DNA from: Planctomycetaceae bacterium
Lineage (GTDB): Bacteria; Planctomycetota; Planctomycetia; Planctomycetales; Planctomycetaceae
Assembly: GCA_016795125.1 (NCBI GenBank)
Contig: JAEUIG010000713.1
Location: forward strand, 1-5,895
DNA: 5,895 nt
Direction: 5' to 3'
This document shows, piece by piece, positions 1-5,895 of this stretch. The notes beneath the pieces were generated by a model. That model saw only the letters and a list, made by a program, of their open reading frames with translations, searched no databases and was not told where the DNA came from. The number at the start of each line of letters is the position of its first letter. The stretch's first letter is position 1. The translations under genes were made by a program, and so were the position numbers.

Positions 1-1
1 G

Positions 2-1369
2 CTGCTGTTCATCGGCGGCGGCCGCAATGGTCGCGAACCGCCGATCGGGCCTTCCGACCGTGTTGCCCAGGTCGCTCTGGCGACAGGCACCGTCTGCGTC
101 GAACTGGGAATGGTCCCGAATCAGCCGCTGGTCTTTCACAACGATGGACATGAACGGGTCGAAGACGACCTGATCGGTTATACGCACGAGCAGTTTCTGG
201 CGACCGGGGACGTGACCTGGCCGGTGCGGAACGCGATGGTCAAGAGCGCCGTGCGGGCGATGGACACCATCACGGCCGTCATGGCGTCTGAGGCCGGCGG
301 CCGCAAGACCGTCAACAAGTTCGTGGTTGCGGGCGGTTCCAAGCGGGGCTGGACGACGTGGCTGACCGGCGCGGTCGATTCGCGGGTCGTCGCCATCGTG
401 CCGATCGTGATCGATGTTCTCAACGTGCAGGAGTCGATGCAGCATCACTTTGGAGCGTATGGATTCTGGGCGCCGGCCGTCGGCGACTATGTGCAGCATC
501 GGCTCATGGAGCGGATGGCGCACCCGCGCATGACGGAACTGTATGCCTTTGAAGATCCGTACTATTACCGGCACCGGCTCACCAAGCCCAAGCTGGTGCT
601 CAATGCGTCGGGCGACCAGTTCTTTCTGCCGGACTCGTCGCAGTTCTACTGGAACGAACTGCAGGGGCCGAAGTGGCTGCGGTACGTGCCCAATGCGGAT
701 CACGGTCTCAACGGCACGGACGCGATGGAGACGCTGATTGCGTTCTACGCGCTCATCCTGCAGGGGAAGGAACCGCCGCAGTACAGTTGGACGGAAGAAA
801 GCGACGGTTCATTCCGGGTGACGACCGCCCTCAAGCCGCAGGAAGTGCTGTTGTGGCAGGCGACGAATCCCGAGGCGCGCGACTTCCGTGTCGAGACGCT
901 CGGCCGCAAGTACACCAGCACCGTCGTCGAAGCGGGTGCGGACGGCACCTACGTCGCCAATGTTGAGCAGCCGGAACAGGGATTCACGGCGTACTTCGTG
1001 GAGCTGACCTACGATGTCGGCGCTCCCGTGCCGCTCAAGCTGACGACGAACGTCCGCGTCGTGCCGGATGTCCTGCCGTACGCCACCAAGAATCCGGCGT
1101 TGCCGGCGACGCTCACGATCATCTGCACCGCCGCAGGTGATGCCGAGGCGCAGAAGCTGGTCGCAGACGGCGAGGCCTTTCTGGCGGAGCAGAAGTTCTC
1201 GCAGACGGATGTCATTACGAAGCAGTCCGGCGCCCGGTGTTACTTCAACATTGCTCCCACGAGCGAATGGGAGCCGATGGCTGAGCAGTTCGCCAAGTGG
1301 CTGAAGGAGCACGGCGGCGACCAGTTCCGGTTCCAGCTGGAATCGGGACCGGGCATCACCGCCAACTGA
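2..1369 (+). CDS. PhoPQ-activated pathogenicity-related protein (PqaA-type alpha/beta hydrolase), 5' end outside window
   Basis: The reading frame is open from base 2, so the start and any signal peptide lie upstream; 455 residues are visible. The first codons read LLFIGGGRNG, typical of the early core strand of the PhoPQ-related family, so the frame clearly extends upstream of the ATG at base 110. Numbering from base 2, the nucleophile elbow is GGSKRG with Ser113, followed by the family-typical WTTWL and VPIVIDVLN. The acid is probably Asp205 in SGDQFF (Asp211 is an alternative) and the base is His234 in NADHGL, giving a complete Ser-Asp-His triad. A probable Ig-like beta region follows (about 260-360), then an extra alpha/beta-looking segment (about 367-455). 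Members are usually exported; the substrate is not established. Salmonella PqaA is induced by PhoP/PhoQ, but nothing here shows such control. Family assignment is strong; exact activity is unknown. Confidence 0.88.
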   Translation: MLFIGGGRNGREPPIGPSDRVAQVALATGTVCVELGMVPNQPLVFHNDGHERVEDDLIGYTHEQFLATGDVTWPVRNAMVKSAVRAMDTITAVMASEAGGRKTVNKFVVAGGSKRGWTTWLTGAVDSRVVAIVPIVIDVLNVQESMQHHFGAYGFWAPAVGDYVQHRLMERMAHPRMTELYAFEDPYYYRHRLTKPKLVLNASGDQFFLPDSSQFYWNELQGPKWLRYVPNADHGLNGTDAMETLIAFYALILQGKEPPQYSWTEESDGSFRVTTALKPQEVLLWQATNPEARDFRVETLGRKYTSTVVEAGADGTYVANVEQPEQGFTAYFVELTYDVGAPVPLKLTTNVRVVPDVLPYATKNPALPATLTIICTAAGDAEAQKLVADGEAFLAEQKFSQTDVITKQSGARCYFNIAPTSEWEPMAEQFAKWLKEHGGDQFRFQLESGPGITAN

Positions 1370-1396
1370 CGGGCAACCACAACCTCGACTCTTGTC

Positions 1397-1427
1397 GCGA
1401 GCCGGGCAGCACCAGCGCCCGGCTCGC
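1397..1427. terminator. Inverted repeat between convergent genes, likely transcription terminator
   Basis: Two perfectly complementary 11-base arms, GCGAGCCGGGC at 1397-1407 and GCCCGGCTCGC at 1417-1427, flank a 9-base loop. The structure starts 27 bases after the stop of the plus-strand hydrolase and 40 bases beyond the stop of the minus-strand hydrolase, so it could serve both. It is followed on the plus strand only by a short ATTT and has no U-tract on either side, so it is not a canonical intrinsic terminator. It may end transcription by stem strength alone, or act as a 3' stabilising stem. The repeat is seen directly; the function is inferred from position. Confidence 0.65.
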
Positions 1428-1467
1428 TGCATTTGATCGGCGTGCAGATCGTGACATCAAGCGGCAG

Positions 1468-3123
1468 TCAGTGCAGCGGATGAAAGCTCACCGCGTCGAT
1501 CAGGACGACGCTGTCGGGAGGAGTGGTGATCGTCGCCGGGATGTCGCCGATGATCGTCGCCGGCGGAGTATGTTCGATGACCACCTCGGTCCATTCCGTG
1601 CCGATCTTAGCGCGCGCCTGTTTGTCCGCGATTTGCAGGACAATCTCGGTGGGAGCATCCGCTTTGAGGCGACAACGGAACTGATGCGGCGCCAGCGCCG
1701 TTGAGAGGATCGGCGGCAGCAGGGTCGTGCCGGGCTGCACGACGGCCGAGGCGCGGCCTGCATAGGCATCCGCGCTCACGTCGGGAACCCAGCGTGTCTG
1801 GCCGGACTGGGTATGCCGGGCGAGAAATGCGATCTGTGTTTCCTCGAATCCGCCCCACTCGGAGCAGCCGTCGTAGTCCGGGACACGAACCTCCGTTACG
1901 ACTCCGAACGACGCCGGATCGACCAGCAGCAGCGGCGTTGAGCTGCGGTGGCCGCGCTTGTCGACGACCGCGCCGCTGATAAAGCACGGGTATCTTGCCG
2001 CCGGTATCTCGGCACGGCAGGAGTGTCCGTCGATGGTCGCCGGAATCGATTGCCAATACCGCCCGCGCCAGTTGCCCGTCGCGCCATAGCTGACGATCAG
2101 ATCGGCGGAGACGGCGTCCCCATCGAAGTCCCAGCATGCCGTGATGCGCGACTCTTCGTGACTGACAGTCACGGGACTGACCGCGGGTGGGGGCGTGGCA
2201 TCCTGCAAGTATGCGTCAAGCCAGGAGAAGATGAGTTCGTCGTGCAGCGTCGCCGGCAGCGCGTGGTCCCAGTTGGGCAGCAGCATGAGGTGTCTGGGGC
2301 CGGCGGCCCGTTCGTACGAATGCATTACGGCCGGCATCAGGTAAAAGACGTCGTTCGTGCCGGTGAACCAGGCGATCGGTGTGCGCTTCGTCGGCAGTCG
2401 CCAGGCGGGGTCGAGCGTTTGCCGCCAGCGTTCGCGTTCCGCGGGAGTTGGGGGTTCGCGGCCATTGCTGCTCGGACCGTCCCACCACGCATTGCCGAGA
2501 TGCAGACCGCCGGTTCCGTACAGGCACGCTGCGACTTTCAGCCGCGAGTCGATGCCGGCCATCAGCGTCGTGAAAAAACCTCCCCAGGAACTGCCGGCCA
2601 TGCCGATCCGCTCGGGATCGACTTCCGGCCGGGAGATAAGAAAGGAAACGGCTTTGAGCAGTGCGACGGCGCCGTGATAGATCGGCGCCTGCCGCGGATC
2701 ATCGCCGACGAACAGGCCGGAGTTGATCGGGTAATCGCCGGTCGAGCGGTAACCGGGCTGGGGGAAGTCGATGCAGAGCACAACGTAGCCGCGCCGCGCC
2801 CCGAGTTCCGTGTACGCCGGGCTGGCCTGTCCCAGGCCACCGGGATTCCAGATGTACGCCGGGAAAGCGCGGGCGCCCTGCGGGTACGACAGGAACGCAA
2901 AGATTTCGACCTGTTTGTCGCCGTCGGTTTCCGAATGGAACCGCACCTGTTCCGTCACGATGCCGTCGTGCTCCGACCGTTCCAGCGTGCGCGCGTGGAG
3001 CGGCGTGGAGGTCAATGCGGGAACGTCGAAGATCGGATCAGGGACAAGTGGCCCGTCGGCCGCGCTCAGTGGTGCAGCACTCAAAAGAGCGGCAATCGCA
3101 GTCCAGTAAATCAAGCGACGCAT
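1468..3123 (-). CDS. Secreted alpha/beta hydrolase, acetyl-xylan esterase/BAAT-like, with C-terminal beta-sandwich regions
   Basis: A 551-residue protein. The chosen ATG at 3121-3123 starts an evident signal peptide (MRRLIYWTA, a hydrophobic core, then LSA/A near residue 21); an in-frame ATG 21 codons upstream would put a polar stretch before it and is less likely. No strong Shine-Dalgarno is seen, only GGAA about 8 bases upstream. In the catalytic domain (about 40-310), NPGG at 93-96 is the likely oxyanion segment, GSSWGG holds the nucleophile Ser179, GTNDVF the acid Asp258, and NWDHAL the base His287, so the triad is complete. Residues about 317-404 look Ig-like. Residues about 408-549 look like a galactose-binding or carbohydrate-binding beta-sandwich. 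The likely job is cleavage of an ester or acyl group on a carbohydrate or other exported substrate. Peptidase activity is an alternative. The gene lies downstream of the membrane enzyme on the same strand, with a 93-base gap. Confidence 0.85.
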   Translation of the reverse strand: MRRLIYWTAIAALLSAAPLSAADGPLVPDPIFDVPALTSTPLHARTLERSEHDGIVTEQVRFHSETDGDKQVEIFAFLSYPQGARAFPAYIWNPGGLGQASPAYTELGARRGYVVLCIDFPQPGYRSTGDYPINSGLFVGDDPRQAPIYHGAVALLKAVSFLISRPEVDPERIGMAGSSWGGFFTTLMAGIDSRLKVAACLYGTGGLHLGNAWWDGPSSNGREPPTPAERERWRQTLDPAWRLPTKRTPIAWFTGTNDVFYLMPAVMHSYERAAGPRHLMLLPNWDHALPATLHDELIFSWLDAYLQDATPPPAVSPVTVSHEESRITACWDFDGDAVSADLIVSYGATGNWRGRYWQSIPATIDGHSCRAEIPAARYPCFISGAVVDKRGHRSSTPLLLVDPASFGVVTEVRVPDYDGCSEWGGFEETQIAFLARHTQSGQTRWVPDVSADAYAGRASAVVQPGTTLLPPILSTALAPHQFRCRLKADAPTEIVLQIADKQARAKIGTEWTEVVIEHTPPATIIGDIPATITTPPDSVVLIDAVSFHPLH

Positions 3124-3143
3124 AATGCGTTCCGAAACGAGGC

Positions 3144-3194
3144 CTGCTGATCCGCGACGCAGGGATGCGCCGCAACCGTCGTGCAAGTCAGCAG
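3144..3194 (-). other. Possible two-tier hairpin in the spacer between the membrane-enzyme and hydrolase genes
   Basis: The outer arms CTGCTGA (3144-3150) and TCAGCAG (3188-3194) are perfectly complementary. Inside them CGCGACG (3153-3159) pairs with CGTCGTG (3177-3183) with one G-U type pair, leaving a 17-base loop. The element lies 22 bases past the stop of the membrane-enzyme gene and 20 bases before the hydrolase start, on the minus-strand transcript. It could weakly separate the two genes (terminator or attenuator), but no U-tract follows and a GC-rich spacer can form such pairing by chance. The rest of the spacer shows no convincing -35/-10 pair. Confidence 0.3.
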
Positions 3195-3216
3195 ATCGTA
3201 GCCGGAAGCATGGTCG

Positions 3217-5382
3217 TCATGAATCCGCGGAGTACTCGGGCACGATCTCGCATGGTTCCAGTCCGGCGCCGGCTTCGGACGGATGCACGATGAAAATCCG
3301 GACCTCGCCAGTCTGGGGGACGTGCCTGAGATCGGTCATCAGGCATCCCCAATGGCCGGCGATCTCCGCATCGATCGCGACGTGTGCGGTGCCGATCACT
3401 TTGCCGTCGGCGACAAGGGCCAGCGCCAGTGGCTCCGCCTCCGGTGAATCGATCACCACTCCCTCCAGATACTGGCAGGTCGCCCCGTCGTCGATCAGGC
3501 CGGACCTGCGGCCGAGCATCACGCGAACGGCAATGCCGCGCGACGGCAGTTCTTCGAAGTCCGATACGGCGGCGCCGATCAATTCCGGGATTGGACCGAG
3601 CGGCCGCCAGAGCTGGTCGTCGCCCGTGCCCGAGCCGAACAGGTCCAGCATGTCGTCGAGTGCTTCGTGCTGTTCATGGAACTCTGCGCTGACGACGGTC
3701 GATCCGCCGGGGAATCCCAGAGACTTGCGAGACCTCGCGCGCATCGAACCGTCGAGCAGCGAATCCCCATCGACCGGGAGCGCCAGTTCCAGTTCGAGGG
3801 CCGCCGCAATCGTGGGCAGGACGTCGATGCTTTCCACATTCCGGTCGCTCACGGTTCCCGAGGTCTGGCCGGGCAGCTTGATCAGCAGCGGCACCGAAAG
3901 GATGTCAGCCAGGCTGTCGCCGTCCGGCAGTCGGCGTGAATGCCCGGCTCGAAACGAAACTCCGTGATCGCCGGCGACAACGATCAGCGTCTGGTCGAAC
4001 AGGCCCGCCTGCTCCAGATGGTCGAGCACGATCCCCAGCCGGCGGTCCGTGTCGCCGAGTTGCAGCAGGTAGCGCTGCCACGCCTGTTGCACCAGGATTT
4101 CGTCGCCGGCCCAATGCTCGCCGAGGTATCCGGTGCCGGCGATGTGCATCTGGTCGATGTCGTCCTGGTGCAGGTACTTCTCGCCACTGGGCAGATAGGT
4201 CCACGGGCAGTGCGGCGACATGCAGTGCAGGACACACAACGCGCGTTCCGTCGATTGCGGGAGACAATTGAGAAAGTGGTTGAACTGGAGGTCGGTGTCA
4301 CCGGCATCGCGGAAGACGCCGGCACGCATCTTCGTCAGATCGCGCAGGCGCTGGTTGACGCCGTGCCACACGTTGGGAATCGCCGGCAGGCCGAGCGACA
4401 TGTCGGAGGGAGTCAACGCGTGCAGATAGACGATCAGCAGCGATTCCTGCATTGAGACCGCCCAGGCGCAGAAGGGGACATCTGCCTGCTGCTTCCGCTT
4501 GTCATCGGGATACAGCCGTGTGACCGGCTCGAACGCCGCTGTGCGATATCCGGCGGAGTCCAGCAGGGTGAACAGGTTCTGCGGCGCTTCGGCACGCGTC
4601 ATTTCCCGGTCGCTCAGCGGGAGGCGGCCGGTCAACAGCGCCGGCACGGCGAACGGGGTGCGCGCGTGGACGGTCGTCGCATTGCGATACCAGTTCGCAG
4701 TTCCGGCCAGCCGGGCGAAATTGGGATACCGGACGGCATCGATCTCCCGCTGTTCGTTCTGCAGTGAGAGGCCACAGATTTCATCGAGGATCAGCATGAC
4801 CACCGGAGCCGGCTTTCCGACCACCGTGGGAGGTTGCGGCAACAACGACGTCAGGATCGTCGCCGCTGCGCCCGTGTTGAGAAACCAGGCAGGGAAGGCG
4901 AGCGAGCCGATGGCAGCGATGCGGAATACTGACTGCAACCGCCGACGTCCCATGGCTCGCCAGGCCGCCAGAAAGCCCGCGATCGCCAATGCGATCGTGA
5001 GCAAGCCGGCCAGCCCCTGCTGCTTGAGGATGACGATGTTCAGCAGGCTGCGGCCGACCAGCAGGCAGAAACATGCGACCAGCATCGCGACGGACGACCG
5101 GTGCACTCGCGACCGCAACTGCAGCGAAACCCGGCCGGCCAGACATTCCGCGATCCACAACAGGGTCGGTGGTCCGAAGTAGATCAGGAACGTCAGGCAT
5201 ACCAGTCGCAGCGGTGTGGTGCCCGTATCGAGCAGGAACGCGGACTGCGTCGACAACCTGACAAACAATGGCTGCGCGACGGCAAACGCGCAGCATCCGA
5301 GCAACGTCCAGTAGCCGCTGCCGGCCTCCGGAACGGTCGACTTCGCGCCTGGTTGGTGGCTCGCGCCATCCGCCTGTTGCAT
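3217..5382 (-). CDS. Five-helix membrane enzyme of the sulfatase/LTA-synthase fold with a threonine nucleophile
   Basis: A 721-residue protein from the ATG at 5380-5382. The frame stays open upstream but there overlaps the methyltransferase gene and encodes an arginine-rich, non-protein-like stretch, so the shorter start is preferred; no Shine-Dalgarno is visible. Five hydrophobic segments lie at about 24-43, 58-81, 97-119, 123-143 and 152-171, then an alkaline-phosphatase-superfamily domain at about 190-530. Active-site candidates are Asp200/Glu201 (LILDE), Thr242 (ARTPFAVPALLTG), His391 (SPHCPW) and Asp472-His473 (AGDHG), with His481 nearby. Thr242 falls exactly where sulfatases have the Cys/Ser of C-x-P-S-R, seven residues before LLTG, so formylglycine chemistry is not possible there. 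The helix count and the E-T-H-DH set resemble LTA synthase and phosphoethanolamine/phosphoglycerol transferases. The C-terminal part (about 610-705) is a beta-rich region I do not recognise. Likely role: a phospho-transferase or phosphodiesterase acting on a lipid or surface glycan outside the cytoplasmic membrane. The substrate is unknown. Confidence 0.85.
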   Translation of the reverse strand: MQQADGASHQPGAKSTVPEAGSGYWTLLGCCAFAVAQPLFVRLSTQSAFLLDTGTTPLRLVCLTFLIYFGPPTLLWIAECLAGRVSLQLRSRVHRSSVAMLVACFCLLVGRSLLNIVILKQQGLAGLLTIALAIAGFLAAWRAMGRRRLQSVFRIAAIGSLAFPAWFLNTGAAATILTSLLPQPPTVVGKPAPVVMLILDEICGLSLQNEQREIDAVRYPNFARLAGTANWYRNATTVHARTPFAVPALLTGRLPLSDREMTRAEAPQNLFTLLDSAGYRTAAFEPVTRLYPDDKRKQQADVPFCAWAVSMQESLLIVYLHALTPSDMSLGLPAIPNVWHGVNQRLRDLTKMRAGVFRDAGDTDLQFNHFLNCLPQSTERALCVLHCMSPHCPWTYLPSGEKYLHQDDIDQMHIAGTGYLGEHWAGDEILVQQAWQRYLLQLGDTDRRLGIVLDHLEQAGLFDQTLIVVAGDHGVSFRAGHSRRLPDGDSLADILSVPLLIKLPGQTSGTVSDRNVESIDVLPTIAAALELELALPVDGDSLLDGSMRARSRKSLGFPGGSTVVSAEFHEQHEALDDMLDLFGSGTGDDQLWRPLGPIPELIGAAVSDFEELPSRGIAVRVMLGRRSGLIDDGATCQYLEGVVIDSPEAEPLALALVADGKVIGTAHVAIDAEIAGHWGCLMTDLRHVPQTGEVRIFIVHPSEAGAGLEPCEIVPEYSADS

Positions 5383-5417
5383 GGTGTCGAGTCGGTTGAA
5401 GTCGAGATCGATCGTGG

Positions 5418-5895
5418 TCAGTTCAAGCCGGCCTGCCGTGTGGCTTCCGCGTGAAACAGATAACGCGTTCCCGATGGCAGGGTTTCGCAGCGTCGGATGT
5501 GAAAATGCTTCGACAGCAGGTGCTCGAAGGATTCCCGCGTGTAGTCGGCGTACTGATCGGGCTTGTTCCGCAACAGCAGCTGGGTCTGCGGATCCTGCTT
5601 GTCGACGAATTCGATGACGAGATCGGCGCCCAGTGTGGCGAACCAGTCGACGAGGTCCGCCAGCAGCACGTTGTGGCCGATCACGAGATGGTGGATCACG
5701 GCCAGGCACAGGACGAGGTCAGGCCGGCCGCGGGACGGCAGATCGCGGCGCTCGAGCCCGCGCCAGCCACGGGACGGGGACGGGTCGACCAGGTCAATCA
5801 CCAGTGGCAGCACCCGTGGAGTGCGATCCCTACGCAGCCGCTGGTACAGGTCATCGATGGCGCGATGATCTCCGTCCATCGCCACGACGGAGTCG
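5418..5895 (-). CDS. Class I SAM-dependent methyltransferase, C-terminal part (5' end outside window)
   Basis: The frame runs in from the window edge; 158 residues are visible, ending at TGA 5418-5420. It opens with DSVVAMDGDHRAID, which reads as the second core strand whose acidic residue binds the SAM ribose. PLVIDLVDPSP follows, then PDLVLCLAVIHHL, the usual motif IV region of the Rossmann methyltransferase fold. ADLVIEFVDKQD and a C-terminal strand pair (SGTRYLFHA) complete the fold. The glycine-rich SAM loop lies upstream and cannot be seen. An internal GTG at 5885 is not a credible start because it would remove that loop. The gene precedes the membrane enzyme by 35 bases on the same strand, so the two are probably one transcript. 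The methyl acceptor is unknown; a cell-surface glycan or lipid precursor is a guess from the neighbour. The fold call is firm, the role is not. Confidence 0.82.
   Translation of the reverse strand, partial: DSVVAMDGDHRAIDDLYQRLRRDRTPRVLPLVIDLVDPSPSRGWRGLERRDLPSRGRPDLVLCLAVIHHLVIGHNVLLADLVDWFATLGADLVIEFVDKQDPQTQLLLRNKPDQYADYTRESFEHLLSKHFHIRRCETLPSGTRYLFHAEATRQAGLN

Noticed and set aside
809..1432. A 207-codon minus-strand open frame opposite the PhoPQ-related gene
   Set aside because: Antisense to a recognisable conserved family, Arg-rich, and begins inside the terminator region.
2430..2480. The peptide NGREPP occurs in both hydrolases, considered as a shared motif or duplication
   Set aside because: It sits in different structural places (near the first visible strand in one, after the nucleophile region in the other), so coincidence is the simplest reading.
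1948..3150. A 400-codon plus-strand open frame opposite the secreted hydrolase gene
   Set aside because: It is the antisense shadow of a gene with a signal peptide and intact triad; its translation is rich in Arg, Gly and Ala with no recognisable motif.
3125..3967. A 280-codon plus-strand open frame over the spacer and the 3' end of the membrane-enzyme gene
   Set aside because: Low-complexity Ser/Arg/Pro-rich translation, opposite strong coding sequence; typical of high-GC antisense frames.
5383..5417. Repeated GTCGAG and a GATCGATC palindrome in the gap before the membrane-enzyme start, considered as an operator
   Set aside because: Too short and common in GC-rich DNA; no spacing or second copy supports a regulatory site.
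5383..5709. N-terminal extension of the membrane enzyme by 109 codons
   Set aside because: It overlaps the well-supported methyltransferase in another frame and encodes an Arg-rich stretch; the ATG at 5382 gives a plausible short cytoplasmic tail before the first membrane helix.

Overview
This is a GC-rich, gene-dense window with four protein-coding genes. Two are cut by the window edges. It contains no RNA gene, insertion sequence, CRISPR array or prophage signal. Family content (a PhoPQ-activated pathogenicity-related type protein, a second exported alpha/beta hydrolase and a large membrane-anchored alkaline-phosphatase-superfamily enzyme), high GC and the absence of clear Shine-Dalgarno sequences fit a member of the Planctomycetota. 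That assignment is inference from style and content; no marker gene is present.

Layout: (1) bases 2-1369, plus strand: the 3' part of a PhoPQ-related (PqaA-type) alpha/beta hydrolase with its catalytic triad visible and an extra C-terminal segment. (2) bases 1370-1467: a convergent intergenic region with a perfect 11-bp inverted repeat, a likely terminator hairpin. (3) bases 1468-3123, minus strand: a secreted alpha/beta hydrolase of the acetyl-xylan-esterase/BAAT-like kind with two probable beta-sandwich C-terminal regions. (4) bases 3124-3216: a short spacer holding a possible two-tier hairpin. (5) bases 3217-5382, minus strand: a 721-residue protein with five predicted membrane helices followed by a sulfatase/LTA-synthase-fold domain. 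Threonine sits where sulfatases carry the cysteine or serine that becomes formylglycine. (6) bases 5418-5895, minus strand: the C-terminal part of a class I SAM-dependent methyltransferase, 35 bases upstream of gene 5.

How they may work together: the methyltransferase and the membrane enzyme look co-transcribed, and would fit a small unit that decorates a lipid, glycan or surface polymer, with the membrane enzyme moving or removing a phospho-group outside the cytoplasmic membrane. The two hydrolases converge on a shared terminator and are probably exported carbohydrate-ester or peptide hydrolases; their link to the methyltransferase/membrane-enzyme pair is only proximity. The most notable point is that the membrane enzyme would probably be auto-annotated as a sulfatase although its active site reads as a phosphotransferase or phosphodiesterase.
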